Source: Methanofollis tationis (lineage in GTDB: Archaea; Halobacteriota; Methanomicrobia; Methanomicrobiales; Methanofollaceae). Taken from it: a DNA stretch of 64,000 nucleotides. Location of the stretch: NCBI RefSeq assembly GCF_013377755.1, contig NZ_JABXWR010000001.1:1375104-1439103 (forward strand), read 5' to 3'. Positions 45,578 through 54,388 of the stretch are shown here, in pieces (position 1 is the first letter of the stretch; the number at the start of each line of letters is the position of its first letter). The notes beneath the pieces are model-generated. The model was not told the DNA's origin. It saw nothing but the letters and a program-made list of their open reading frames with translations, and searched no databases. The position numbers and the translations under genes were made by a program.

Positions 45578-48500
45578 ATGCCCCATAAGCATACCCCCAT
45601 GATACCCCCCTTTCCCTCGCTCCGCCTCCCGGAGCGCTGGCAGATTCCCGTCCTGGCCGTCGCCGGAGTGGGAACGCTGGCGGCGACCACAATGGCGGCC
45701 GCAGCCGGAGTTACTGCCGTTGTCGCCCAGATCCTCTATATCCCGATCATCCTGGCGGTCGTCTGGTACCGCTGGCGCGGGCTTGCGGTGGTGGTCGCCA
45801 TTACCGCGGCGTATATCCCGATCCTTGGATGGTTAACCGGGTTCGCCTTCCCGGTATTCCCCGAAGCGGTCGCCCGCGCCGGTGTGATGGTCGCCGTCGC
45901 CATGGTGCTCGCGGCGCTCTCGTCCCACGTGAGCGCCCTTGCCCGCGACTATCCCGGCATCTTCCAGCACGCCGGCGGCGGATACATCATCGTCGATCAG
46001 CGGTCGCTCGCCGTTCTGGACCTGAACCTGACGGCGGCAGAGATGATCGGGTTTGCGCCGTCCGAGGTCGTGGGGCGCTCTTTCGTCTCCCTGTTTGCCG
46101 ATCCCGCAACGGCCGAAGGGACGGCAGAGGCGCTGAAGGCCGGGCAGGACCTCGACGTCCTCGAAGCGGCGCTCACGACGCGGGGCGGCGGCGTCCGCTG
46201 GGTCAGGATCGTCTCGGGTTCGCTCCCCGAAGAGCGGGCGGTCTGCACCCTCCTGGACATCTCCCGGCAGAAAGAGGACGAACGGACGATGAACGCCCTT
46301 GCCAGGCTCGCCGGGGAGAGCCCTGACCCGGTCCTCAGGATCGGACGGGGAGGGCAGATCCTCTATGCAAACGAGGCGGCGATGGCGGTCATCGGGGCCG
46401 AAGCGCCCGGGGAGAAGAGTGAAACACGGGCGGCACTCTCCCGCGCCGCCGCGGAGGCGACGGCCACCGGCGACCAGGTCGAACTCGAAGTCCAGGTCGG
46501 CGACGGGATCTTCCTGATCACGGTCTTCCCGATCGAGGGCGAGGACTACGTCAATCTCTACGGGAAGGATATCACCGGGAGAAAGGCGGCTGAGACGGCG
46601 ATCCGGCTGAACGAACAGCGTCTCGAAGCCCTGCTGAGGCTGGACCGGATGTACGACGCCCCCTTAAAGGCGATCACCGACTACGCCCTTTCCTGCGCCG
46701 TATCGATGACCGGGAGCGAGCACGGGTATTTCGCCTTCCTGGACCCGGAGGAGCGGACGCTCACGATCCAGTCCTGGTCGGACCGGGCGGTTGCGGCCTG
46801 CCGGGTGGACCACCCGAAGACCGCGTATCCTCTCGCCGAGACCGGGCTCTGGGGTGAACCGGTGCGGCAGCGCCGCACGGTGATCCTCAACGACTACGCC
46901 GCCCCCTTGCCGTTGAAGAAGGGCACCCCGCCGGGCCACCCGGCGATCAGGCGGTTTTTAAGCGTCCCGGTCTTCGAGGGAGAACGGATCGTGGCGGTGG
47001 CCGGGGTGATCAACAAGGCCGCCCCCTATGACGAGGACGACGCCCGCCAGTTCTCCCTGCTGATGACCGGGATGTGGGGGCTGGTCAGGAGGAAACAATA
47101 TTCCGACGACCTGAAGCGCTCGGAGGCCCTCTACCGCACGGTCTTCGAGGCGACCGGGACGGCGACGATGATCCTGGACGGCGACGGCACGGTCACCCAC
47201 GCCAACGCGCGGTTCAGGCATTTCGGCTACGACCCCGCTGATATCGTCGGCCGGAGCGCCTGGGCGACCATCTTCTCCGGGCCGGTACACGATCTCAGCG
47301 GGCAGTACCACCAGATGCGCCGCAACGGTGCAGACAACCTGCCGCCGATATACGAGGGAACAGTCAGGGACGCCGATGGGAAGGAGCGCGACGCCCTGGT
47401 GACCGCCGCCATGATCCCGGAGACCGACCTGAGCGTGGTCTCGGTGATGGACATCACCCCCCTGAAGGAGGCTGAGCGGGAGATTGCCGCCAGAAACCGC
47501 GAACTCGCCGCCTTTGCGGAGGTCTCGGCGATCACTTCGTCGCTTCTGCCGCTCCCCGAGCGTCTGGACGCCGCCCTGGCAAAAGTGCTGGACCTCATGG
47601 ACTTTGAGGCCGGGGCGATCTACCTCTTCGAGGGGGAGGGAGATGTCGGCGTCCGCGTCAGCCAGCGCTGGCCGGCCGATATGGAGGCGCCATACGAGAT
47701 CAGGCGGCTGGCAGTCCCCTCAGAACCGCAGTATTCGTCAGACCGGCCTGAAGGGGTCCCGCCGCATATCAGGGAAAATTTTGCGTCCTGCGCCTCGATC
47801 CCGCTGAAGGTCGGGGACGAGATCCCCGGCACCCTGAACATGGCGACGCGAAGGGAGCACGTCTTCACGACCGGGGAGCGGGAGTTCCTGGAGACCTCGG
47901 GGCGGGCGATCGGGGGGGCGGTGCTGCGGGCGCGGTTCAGCGAAGGGCTGGAGCGGGCGAACGCCGACGCCAACCTCTACCTGGATATCATGATGCACGA
48001 CATCAACAACGCCAACACGGTGGCGGCGGGCTACTGCAGCCTGCTCCTGCCCAGGCTCGCCGGGAAGGAGCACCTGATGGCGAAGAAGGTGCTCTCCGGG
48101 GTCAGGCAGAGCATCGAGATCATCATGAACGTCTCGACCTACCGCTCCCTGAGCCAGCGGGCGACGAGGGTCGAGCCGGTGCCGCTGGACGCCGTCATCA
48201 GAGGCGAGATCTCCCGGTTCTCCGAACTCGATATCAGGTACGCGGGGACGGATGCCGTTGTGATGGCCGACGACCTCCTCTCCGAGGTGTTCACGAACCT
48301 GATCGGGAATGCCGGGAAGTTCGGGGGGCCTGAGGTGACCGTCTGGATTGCGGTGGCGAAGGAGGACGACACCGTTGCGGTGACCGTGGCCGACAACGGC
48401 CCCGGCATCCCGGACGACCAGAAGGAGAACGTCTTCGGGCGGTTTGTGCGGAACGCCCCGCGGGTCTCGGGCAAGGGGCTCGGGCTCTGGATCTGCCGGA

Positions 48501-48607
48501 CCCTCGCCGAGCGCTACGGCGGGAGCATCACGGCCGGGGACCGCGTGCCGGGCAGACCCGGGGATGGTGCGGCGATCACCCTGGTGCTGCGGCGGGCTGA
48601 GGATTAA
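45578..48607 (+). CDS. membrane-anchored multi-PAS/GAF sensor histidine kinase
   Basis: A 1009-residue sensor kinase. Hydrophobic helices at about 20-115 form a MASE-like membrane part, then PAS (125-235), PAS (240-345), GAF (350-510), PAS (515-645), GAF (655-790), the phosphoacceptor helix and a HATPase domain (880-1005). The phosphoacceptor is His807 in LYLDIMMHDINNANTVAAGY, the HDINN variant common in methanogens. ATP-binding boxes: LIGNAGKFG, VADNGPGIPDD and GKGLGLWICRTLAERYGG. No response regulator is adjacent, so the partner is elsewhere. ATG 45599 is a possible shorter start. Confidence 0.9.
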   Translation: MPHKHTPMIPPFPSLRLPERWQIPVLAVAGVGTLAATTMAAAAGVTAVVAQILYIPIILAVVWYRWRGLAVVVAITAAYIPILGWLTGFAFPVFPEAVARAGVMVAVAMVLAALSSHVSALARDYPGIFQHAGGGYIIVDQRSLAVLDLNLTAAEMIGFAPSEVVGRSFVSLFADPATAEGTAEALKAGQDLDVLEAALTTRGGGVRWVRIVSGSLPEERAVCTLLDISRQKEDERTMNALARLAGESPDPVLRIGRGGQILYANEAAMAVIGAEAPGEKSETRAALSRAAAEATATGDQVELEVQVGDGIFLITVFPIEGEDYVNLYGKDITGRKAAETAIRLNEQRLEALLRLDRMYDAPLKAITDYALSCAVSMTGSEHGYFAFLDPEERTLTIQSWSDRAVAACRVDHPKTAYPLAETGLWGEPVRQRRTVILNDYAAPLPLKKGTPPGHPAIRRFLSVPVFEGERIVAVAGVINKAAPYDEDDARQFSLLMTGMWGLVRRKQYSDDLKRSEALYRTVFEATGTATMILDGDGTVTHANARFRHFGYDPADIVGRSAWATIFSGPVHDLSGQYHQMRRNGADNLPPIYEGTVRDADGKERDALVTAAMIPETDLSVVSVMDITPLKEAEREIAARNRELAAFAEVSAITSSLLPLPERLDAALAKVLDLMDFEAGAIYLFEGEGDVGVRVSQRWPADMEAPYEIRRLAVPSEPQYSSDRPEGVPPHIRENFASCASIPLKVGDEIPGTLNMATRREHVFTTGEREFLETSGRAIGGAVLRARFSEGLERANADANLYLDIMMHDINNANTVAAGYCSLLLPRLAGKEHLMAKKVLSGVRQSIEIIMNVSTYRSLSQRATRVEPVPLDAVIRGEISRFSELDIRYAGTDAVVMADDLLSEVFTNLIGNAGKFGGPEVTVWIAVAKEDDTVAVTVADNGPGIPDDQKENVFGRFVRNAPRVSGKGLGLWICRTLAERYGGSITAGDRVPGRPGDGAAITLVLRRAED

Positions 48608-48645
48608 CCTTTAATAGCGAGGAAGGGGAATATGATCTGGTACCT

Positions 48646-48716
48646 GCGATAGTAGTCTAGTGGTAGGACAGTGGCTTCCCAAGCCTCTAACTCGGGTTCG
48701 AATCCCGGCTATCGCA
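48646..48716 (+). tRNA. tRNA-Gly (anticodon CCC)
   Basis: A 71-base tRNA folds fully: acceptor GCGATAG/CTATCGC, D arm GTCT-AGTGGTA-GGAC, anticodon loop TTCCCAA with CCC at the anticodon, and T arm TCGGG-TTCGAAT-CCCGG. CCA is not encoded. The anticodon stem GTGGC/GCCTC carries one U-U mismatch at the second pair. An AT-rich TATA-like element (CTTTAATAG) lies about 30 bases upstream. Confidence 0.95.
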
Positions 48717-49052
48717 CTTCTACGGGGTAATAGATATCCCAAAAAATACCACTGTTCTCGGTGCGCGTTCACGGTTCTGCTATACTGCCCGCATCTCGGG
48801 GCACCCGCTTGAAAAAACGGCTTTATCGAAATCCCCGTACGCCGTCAGGGTGATAGGTCTCAGGTCAAGGCGGGAGCGGATCAACTGCCTTCCCCACCAG
48901 GCTCGCGGGGGGGACGTGCGCACCCGGACCACCGCTCAGGATTGCCGGGAAAGAAAGAGCGGGAAGATCTGAAGAGAGGGATCACTCCCTGCCAGCCGGC
49001 ATCACAGAAAAGGAGTTCGACAACGCCAAAATAGTGGGAAATTCCTGGCGGC
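48717..49052. other. 336-bp gene-free stretch
   Basis: Between the tRNA and the Lys-rich gene I find no convincing reading frame, RNA or repeat. Short phrases on the plus strand look like decayed coding sequence, perhaps of a transposase, but none can be assigned. Confidence 0.4.
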
Positions 49053-49190
49053 TCACTTGAGCTTTTTCTCAAGCTTCTTGAGCTTCTTCTTGGCGGCATC
49101 GCTCCCTGCAGCCGCCTGCTGCGAGAGCTCTTCTGCCTTGGCCTTCTGCACTTTTTTCAGCTTCTCCAATTGTTTCTTACTCGTTGGCAT
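49053..49190 (-). CDS. 45-residue Lys-rich helical protein
   Basis: A short basic protein: MPTSKKQLEKLKKVQKAKAE followed by ELSQQAAAGSDAAKKKLKKL and EKKLK. It is predicted to be helical and amphipathic, with nearly 40% Lys, and could bind nucleic acid. A very good ribosome site (GAGGTAAT) precedes the ATG, and the coding region ends cleanly, so it is likely real. Its family is not recognised. It lies next to a decayed transposase, but is not part of it. Confidence 0.6.
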   Translation of the reverse strand: MPTSKKQLEKLKKVQKAKAEELSQQAAAGSDAAKKKLKKLEKKLK

Positions 49191-49333
49191 ACCATTACCT
49201 CGCTTACGCGTTTGGCCCGTTCTATTTATCTTTTTTTCTTCTTATAAATACCCCGGTATCGCTGTACCAACCCAGAATATCTTCGAATACACGAAAAACG
49301 AAACGATTCAACCGACATTTCGCACCACTTTTT

Positions 49334-49567
49334 TCATGAGTAGTCATTTTCATGCGCCCTCACCAGCAGCCTCAAAATCTTCCTCAACTCCTCATTCAGG
49401 TTCGTCACCCGCTTGACCCTCCTCCCATCCTCGACCATCACAAACTCCCTCACTCTCCGAAACAGAAAAACGTCCATTTCATCGTGGGCCGTTGCGTCTG
49501 CTTCTTGGTCTGGCTGATGACCGTCTCGCCGGACCGTTTCAGATCTCTCCTCAGCCGGAACTCAGTT
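49334..49567 (-). pseudogene. C-terminal remnant of an IS4/IS1634-like transposase
   Basis: The minus strand encodes TEFRLRRDLKRSGETVISQT, KKQTQRPTMKWTFF and, after a one-base frame slip, LFRRVREFVMVEDGRRVKRV with TNLNEELRKILRLL. This is the end of a DDE transposase. Its upstream part is found at the other side of the TnpB element, showing that element inserted in the gene. Confidence 0.75.
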
Positions 49568-49569
49568 AG

Positions 49570-49640
49570 TCAACTACCCCGGCCTGAAGGCCGGGGCTTG
49601 AGACTCTATCGTGTCGATAGTTCTCGTATGGGTGGCTGAC
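49570..49640 (-). ncRNA. predicted omega RNA region at the TnpB 3' end
   Basis: In TnpB systems the guide RNA spans the 3' end of tnpB and the element's right end, and its guide is the flanking DNA. Here the GC hairpin at 49577-49596 lies ten bases beyond the tnpB stop; the predicted guide would read TGAGTTCCGGCTGAGG from the flanking transposase remnant. Boundaries are inferred by analogy. Confidence 0.45.
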
Positions 49641-50772
49641 TGCACCCCTGCACCTCCAGGGTATACCTGTAGGTGCGTGCTCTGGATTCGATGTTTTGAG
49701 CACCGATCAGATCGGCATGGAGCGAATGCCCACAACATTCGCAGACAAACGACCGTCCATTCCGATTGTTCTTGCTGATATGGTTGCACCGGGGACAGGT
49801 CTGCGAGGTATAGGCCGGATCGAGATAGATCGTCGATATACCCTTCTCTCGTGCCTTGTACTCGATGAACGTCTGGAGTTCAAAGAACGCCCAGGAATGA
49901 TGGGTGTATCGCCGCCTCTTTGAGATCTTTGTCCGATCCCCGATCCCGGAGAGATCCTCCAGCCCGATCACATCCACGTTGTTCTGAACGGCAAAAGAAA
50001 CGATCTCCTTTGAGACGCGGTGGTTCATATCAGTCATCAGCCGTCTCTCCCGGCCAGAAAGATGCTTCAGCATCCTCTTTGCCGACCGGGTGCCCTTAGA
50101 CGGTAACCGTTTCCGCATGGTAGAATAGACATTTCGGAGGTCCTTGGCTTTCCCGCCACAGAAGAACCGACATTTCCTGTCGGTCGTCGATGTAACCGCA
50201 AGGAAGTTCTGGCCGAGATCCACCCCCATGAAGGTAGAAGACTTCGTGACCTCACGGGTCTCGGTCTCTCGTTCACAACAAAGATGGAAGTAGTATGTGC
50301 CATCCAGGTGCTTCACCAGTTTTGACGCTCCGAATTTCCATGTTCCATCGAGATACTGCTCCATGTGAGGGTATCGGAAGAACCGATACTTTCTCCGGCC
50401 GTTGAGGGTTGTAAGACCGATATCGTCTCCGTCGAGGGAGAAGTCCCGCCCGAAGGAGAAGGTCATGGAGGTGGGAGCGTACATGATCTGTTGCCACACC
50501 GTCTTTTTCGCCCTGACCTGCTCCTGAAGTGTCCGGTAGGTTCCCGTGACCTGCCTGACGACATTGAAGGACATCTGGGACTTGAGACCGATCTTTTCCC
50601 GGAGAGCGGAATAGACGATCTTCTGGAGGGCGGCAGAACCCTTTGGTTTCCCGAGGTTGTGCACGACCGCAGAGACATAGTTCATCCCCTCGGTGTACGT
50701 CCATACCGTCCGGTCGAGACGATCGGGGTCAGGACAGTCCATCTTGAGGATGATGGTCTTTGCGGCGAGCAT
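49606..50772 (-). CDS. tnpB: TnpB-like RNA-guided nuclease
   Basis: A 388-residue TnpB. RuvC residues are intact: D in MGVDLGQNFLAV near residue 186, E in IGLEDLSGIG near 271 and D in LHADLIGAQN near 363. A zinc ribbon CPRC...CECC (residues 334-355) is also intact, so the nuclease should be active. TnpB cuts DNA at sites next to a TAM chosen by its guide RNA and helps the element persist. The start at 50772 is a good ATG (MLAAKTIILK). No TnpA gene accompanies it. Confidence 0.88.
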   Translation of the reverse strand: MLAAKTIILKMDCPDPDRLDRTVWTYTEGMNYVSAVVHNLGKPKGSAALQKIVYSALREKIGLKSQMSFNVVRQVTGTYRTLQEQVRAKKTVWQQIMYAPTSMTFSFGRDFSLDGDDIGLTTLNGRRKYRFFRYPHMEQYLDGTWKFGASKLVKHLDGTYYFHLCCERETETREVTKSSTFMGVDLGQNFLAVTSTTDRKCRFFCGGKAKDLRNVYSTMRKRLPSKGTRSAKRMLKHLSGRERRLMTDMNHRVSKEIVSFAVQNNVDVIGLEDLSGIGDRTKISKRRRYTHHSWAFFELQTFIEYKAREKGISTIYLDPAYTSQTCPRCNHISKNNRNGRSFVCECCGHSLHADLIGAQNIESRARTYRYTLEVQGCSQPPIRELSTR

Positions 50773-50866
50773 AAGGGCCTATTTCAATCAACAGTATTTA
50801 CCGTTGTGCTTGTGAACCGCAATTCCTCCCCGGCCTGAAGTCAGGGGACTCCTTGCGGAGTTCGTT

Positions 50867-50970
50867 GAATCGATAAACAGGCAGAGCACCATGATCATCG
50901 CCAGCGCCTGGATCCGTGAAACCTTCTTCAAAAAGATCCAGGATTTCTGTTTCGGTAGATTTTTTCCCCC
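50867..50970 (-). pseudogene. upstream remnant of the interrupted transposase
   Basis: On the minus strand the frame reads WIFLKKVSRIQALAMIMVLC then LFIDS, the segment that directly precedes EFRLRR in IS4/IS1634-like transposases. It continues in frame across the TnpB element to 49567. The remainder of this transposase is lost; the PEGA gene starts at 50990. Confidence 0.7.
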
Positions 50971-50989
50971 AAACATCTCCAGAAATAGC

Positions 50990-52447
50990 ATGGAACGTGC
51001 ACAAAGGCCACTCCCGTGGCTGATCCTCCTCCTCGCCCTCTCCCTGCTGTGCGTATCGGCCCTCGCCGATACCACGACGAACGTCACCATGGCCGAACCG
51101 ACCATGACAACCGCAGCCCCGACGACGACGGCAACCACCGCCGTTCCAACCACGACCGCCACCCCGACAAAGGCCCCGACGACCGCGGTCACGCAGGCGG
51201 TGACGACCTCGGCCACCCAGGCCATCATAGGCGGCGGCACGGGCTGGTTCGACATCCACACCAATATCGACGGCGCCGCCGTCTCCTTCGACGGGAAATA
51301 CCAGGGCACCACCGCCCAGGGCATCCTTACCGTCGCCTGGGCAAGCACCGGCACCCCGCCCGGCACCGTGACCGCCACGAAGGCCGGATACACGACGGCG
51401 CAGGAACCACTCCCGGCCGTCCCGGCCGCGGGCCACCATGCCGCCGTCTACCTCACCCTCAACCCGAACACGCCGCAGACCGGGAGCATGGGCCTCTCCT
51501 CCACGCCGGGCGGTGCGAACATCAGGATCAACGGCGTCTATTACGGCACCACCCCGCACACCGTCACCGGGCTTGCCGCCGGCACCTACCAGGTCTCGAT
51601 CGACTATCCGGGCTACGGGACCTGGACCGCTCAGGAGGAGATCGTCTCCGGCAGGATCACCTACGTCGACGCCGTCTTAAAACAGGTCCAGCAATACGGC
51701 ACGCTCTCCATCTCCAGCGTCCCGAAAGGCGCCTACATCACCCTCGACGGCGTCTATAAGGGCCCGGCCCCCGCCACGATCGGCGGCCTCGACCCCGGCT
51801 CCCATGTCGTCGAACTCAACGCCCCCGGCTACGAGGAGTGGAGCGGCCGGGCCACCGTCTATGTCGGGAAGGTCACCTCCATCTCAGAGACGCTGACCCC
51901 GAGCGCACAGCCCCCCACCGGCGCCATCTCCATCGCCTCCACCCCGGCGAGCGCCTCGGTCTCGGTCGACGGCGTCTACTATGGCCAGACGCCGGCGGGC
52001 AACCGCCTGCTCGTCAACGGCATCGCCGCCGGCCAGCACACCATCCACCTCGCCCTCGGCGGCTACGGGGACTATGACACGACCGTGACGGTCGCCGCCG
52101 GAGGGACGGCGACCCTCGACGCCGTGCTCAACGCCGGCGGCACGGGGTCGGTCTCCTTCACCTCGACACCCACCGGAGCGACGGTGTACTTCAACAACCA
52201 GCCCTATGGACTGACACCGCTGACGGTGCCCGACCTCGCGCCGGGATCGTACCCCGTCAGGATCACCTATGCCGGCTACGGGGACTGGACCGGCACCGCC
52301 CAGGTGAACGCCGGGGCGACGACGCCGGTGCAGGCCGACCTCGTCCAGGCAACACCGGCGCCCGAGGCGGCAGCCTCCCCCCTGCTCCCGGCCCTCGCCC
52401 TCCTCCTTGGCGGCGTCCTCGTCGCCCTCAGGGTGCGGCGGGCGTAA
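50990..52447 (+). CDS. secreted PEGA-domain surface protein
   Basis: A 485-residue surface protein: signal peptide at residues 1-27, a Thr/Pro-rich stalk at 28-80 likely to be O-glycosylated, then five PEGA-like repeats of about 70-75 residues, each containing a (V/I)x(I/V)(D/N)GxYYGxTP-like turn and GYG(D/E)(W/Y) box, and a C-terminal membrane anchor (LLPALALLLGGVLVALRVRR). The ATG at 50990 places the signal sequence at the start. Likely an S-layer-associated or adhesive protein. Confidence 0.82.
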   Translation: MERAQRPLPWLILLLALSLLCVSALADTTTNVTMAEPTMTTAAPTTTATTAVPTTTATPTKAPTTAVTQAVTTSATQAIIGGGTGWFDIHTNIDGAAVSFDGKYQGTTAQGILTVAWASTGTPPGTVTATKAGYTTAQEPLPAVPAAGHHAAVYLTLNPNTPQTGSMGLSSTPGGANIRINGVYYGTTPHTVTGLAAGTYQVSIDYPGYGTWTAQEEIVSGRITYVDAVLKQVQQYGTLSISSVPKGAYITLDGVYKGPAPATIGGLDPGSHVVELNAPGYEEWSGRATVYVGKVTSISETLTPSAQPPTGAISIASTPASASVSVDGVYYGQTPAGNRLLVNGIAAGQHTIHLALGGYGDYDTTVTVAAGGTATLDAVLNAGGTGSVSFTSTPTGATVYFNNQPYGLTPLTVPDLAPGSYPVRITYAGYGDWTGTAQVNAGATTPVQADLVQATPAPEAAASPLLPALALLLGGVLVALRVRRA

Positions 52448-52460
52448 TTCTCCCCCCGAC

Positions 52461-52468
52461 TTTTTTTT
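52461..52468 (+). terminator. T8 terminator of the PEGA gene
   Basis: Eight Ts follow the PEGA stop by 14 bases (CCGACTTTTTTTTCG), a strong archaeal termination signal. Confidence 0.6.
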
Positions 52469-52501
52469 CGTATCCGGTTGCAAAGAGAGATAAGACCGGG
52501 G

Positions 52502-52519
52502 AGTTAACAATTGTTAACT
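52502..52519. promoter_or_regulatory. 18-bp perfect palindrome upstream of the moaD/thi cluster
   Basis: AGTTAACAATTGTTAACT is a perfect palindrome located 21-38 bases before the moaD-like start, overlapping the expected transcription start. Its position suggests a repressor operator controlling the sulfur-carrier/thiamine cluster. No regulator gene is adjacent. Confidence 0.6.
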
Positions 52520-52539
52520 TCACCGGGGAGAGGGAGAGC

Positions 52540-52818
52540 ATGATCGTACAGGTCAGGGCATTTGCCTGGATGCGGGAGATATTCGGCGCCGAGCGCACGC
52601 TTGAGGTCCCGGAAGGGGCCGCCCTCTCCACCCTCCTCCAGGTGCTCGGCGAAGAGTCCGGGGCGGCGCACCGGGCGCTCTTCGACGGCGGCGGCGCCCT
52701 GAACGGGCACGTGGTCCTGATGCTGAACAGGAAGCGGGTGAACCACGCCGACGTCCCGGCGCTGACCCTCGCGGCCGGAGACGAGGTCGCCCTCTTCCCC
52801 CCGGTCGCCGGGGGCTGA
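52540..52818 (+). CDS. MoaD/ThiS-like ubiquitin-fold sulfur carrier
   Basis: A 92-residue beta-grasp protein ending VAGG, the C-terminal Gly-Gly that is adenylated and thiocarboxylated. IVQVRAFAWMREIFGAERTL and LNGHVVLMLNRKRVNHADVP fit the MoaD family. It may serve molybdopterin synthase with the MoaE encoded downstream, thiazole synthesis, or SAMP-like protein tagging. The E1-like enzyme in the same cluster is the obvious activator. Confidence 0.82.
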   Translation: MIVQVRAFAWMREIFGAERTLEVPEGAALSTLLQVLGEESGAAHRALFDGGGALNGHVVLMLNRKRVNHADVPALTLAAGDEVALFPPVAGG

Positions 52819-52935
52819 GGAGGGAGGACGGACAGGCAACGCCCTGCCTCGTGCCCGGACCGGAAGCCCTCAATTCCAGGAAGTCGTAGAACTACGGGAG
52901 GAGGTGCGCCCCACCCGGCGACACCCGGAGATTTC

Positions 52936-53757
52936 ATGGAGCATATCATGGACGGAAGAATCTGTGCGGAGATCCTTGAGCAGGTGCGGTCGAGGCGCCC
53001 GCTCGTGCACCACATCACCAACACCGTGACGATCAACGACTGCGCCAACATCACGCTCTGCGCCGGGGCGGCGCCGGTGATGGCCGAAGCCCCCGAGGAG
53101 TCGGCCGAGATGGCGGCGGTGGCGGGAGCGCTCGTCCTGAACATCGGGACGCTCTCGACGGCCCAGGTGGCGTCGATGATCCTTGCCGGGCGGCGGGCGA
53201 ACGAGTGCGGCGTCCCGGTGGTCCTGGACCCGGTCGGCGCCGGGGCGACCCGGATGCGCACCGACGCCGTGCTAAGGATCCTCCAGGAGGTACAGGTCGC
53301 CGTCCTGAAGGGGAACGCCGGGGAGATCGGCGTTCTCGCCGGCACCGGCGGGACGGTGCGGGGCGTGGACTCCTGCGGGATCGTCGGCGACGCCGTGGAC
53401 GCGGCGGTCGCCTGCGCCCTCGCCACCGGGACGGTGGTCTCGATGACCGGGGCGACCGACGTCGTCACCGACGGGAGGCGCGTCCTCCTGGTCGAGAACG
53501 GGAACCCGATGATGGACCGCCTCTCGGGCACCGGGTGCATGGCCGCCTCGGTCACCGGGGCGTTTGCGGCGGTGGAGGGCGATCGCCTCCTCTCCTCGGC
53601 CTCGGCCCTCGCCGCCTTCGGGCTTGCCGGCGAACGGGCGGCGGCGCAGGCCCGCGGGCCGTACTCCTTCAGGACGGCCCTCTTCGACGAACTCTCTGCC
53701 ATGAAGCTGGCAGACCTGGCGGCCGGGGCGCGGGTGAGGGCACGCCATGGGGTATGA
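52936..53757 (+). CDS. thiM: hydroxyethylthiazole kinase ThiM
   Basis: A 273-residue ribokinase-fold kinase phosphorylating 5-(2-hydroxyethyl)-4-methylthiazole in thiamine salvage. [20 protein letters not shown] near residue 24 binds the thiazole; [16 protein letters not shown] near 96 and [18 protein letters not shown] near 194 carry the catalytic Cys/Gly-rich anion hole and phosphate site. A shorter start at 52948 is possible. Overlaps thiE by 11 bp. Its 117-bp leader has no recognisable TPP riboswitch. Confidence 0.93.
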   Translation: MEHIMDGRICAEILEQVRSRRPLVHHITNTVTINDCANITLCAGAAPVMAEAPEESAEMAAVAGALVLNIGTLSTAQVASMILAGRRANECGVPVVLDPVGAGATRMRTDAVLRILQEVQVAVLKGNAGEIGVLAGTGGTVRGVDSCGIVGDAVDAAVACALATGTVVSMTGATDVVTDGRRVLLVENGNPMMDRLSGTGCMAASVTGAFAAVEGDRLLSSASALAAFGLAGERAAAQARGPYSFRTALFDELSAMKLADLAAGARVRARHGV

Positions 53758-54388
53758 CCTCTACGTGATCACCGACGCCGGGATCGGCCGCGGCCGTTCT
53801 CATCCAGAACAGGCCAGCCTGGCCGTCGAGGGCGGGGCTGATGTGGTCCAGCTGCGGGACAAGGCGCTCGCCCCCCGCGACCTCCTCGCCACGGCCCGCG
53901 AGGTGCGGAGGGTCGTCCATGCGGCCGGCGCCCTCTTCATCGTCAACGACCACCTGGAGGTCGCCCTCGCCGCCGGGGCCGACGGTGTCCACCTCGGGCA
54001 GGGCGACCTCCCGGTGGGGGCGGCGCGCTCGATCGTCCCCTCCGACTTCATCCTGGGTGTTTCAGTCGGAAACGCCGCCGAAGCCGCCCTTGCCGTCGAG
54101 GGCGGGGCCGACTACGTCGCCCTCAGCCCCACCTTCGCCACCGGGTCGAAGGCCGACGCCGGGCCCGGCCGCGGCCTCGATACCCTGCGGGCGGTCAGAG
54201 CGGCAGTCCCGGCCCCGTTGATCGCGATCGGCGGGATCGGCCCGGCGAACGTCGGCGAGGTGGTCAGGGCCGGGGCCGACGGGATCGCCGTCATCTCGGC
54301 GGTCGTCGGGCAGGAGGACCCAGTCGGGGCGGCACGGCGGATGAAGGCGCTCGTCGTTGCCGCGAAAGGAGGCGATCGGCGGTGCTGA
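53747..54388 (+). CDS. thiE: thiamine-phosphate synthase ThiE
   Basis: A 213-residue TIM-barrel enzyme that joins HMP-pyrophosphate and thiazole phosphate to thiamine phosphate. Pyrophosphate/pyrimidine motifs are [15 protein letters not shown] near residue 33, [20 protein letters not shown] near 63 and the phosphate loops [14 protein letters not shown] near 125 and [14 protein letters not shown] near 162. Start overlaps thiM; end overlaps the E1 gene by 7 bp. Confidence 0.93.
   Translation: MGYDLYVITDAGIGRGRSHPEQASLAVEGGADVVQLRDKALAPRDLLATAREVRRVVHAAGALFIVNDHLEVALAAGADGVHLGQGDLPVGAARSIVPSDFILGVSVGNAAEAALAVEGGADYVALSPTFATGSKADAGPGRGLDTLRAVRAAVPAPLIAIGGIGPANVGEVVRAGADGIAVISAVVGQEDPVGAARRMKALVVAAKGGDRRC

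Larger units (their letters stand above)
49566..50866 (-). mobile_element. solo TnpB (IS605/IS1341-type) element
   Basis: About 1.3 kb. On the minus strand the left end starts with AACGAACTCCGCAAGGAGTC (hairpin ACTCC/GGAGT at 50848-50861) and the right end has the hairpin CCCCGGCC-TTCA-GGCCGGGG (49577-49596), followed by TAGTTGACTAAC. Removing it rejoins a transposase reading frame across the site. No tnpA lies nearby, so it could only move with a transposase supplied elsewhere. Confidence 0.8.

Noticed and set aside
48717-49052. Possible decayed coding sequence between the tRNA and the Lys-rich gene
   Set aside because: Short phrases look coding but none can be matched to a family or joined in frame.
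52819-52935. Possible TPP riboswitch ahead of thiM
   Set aside because: The conserved CUGAGA and ACCUGA segments of the TPP riboswitch are absent; only minor hairpins can be drawn.
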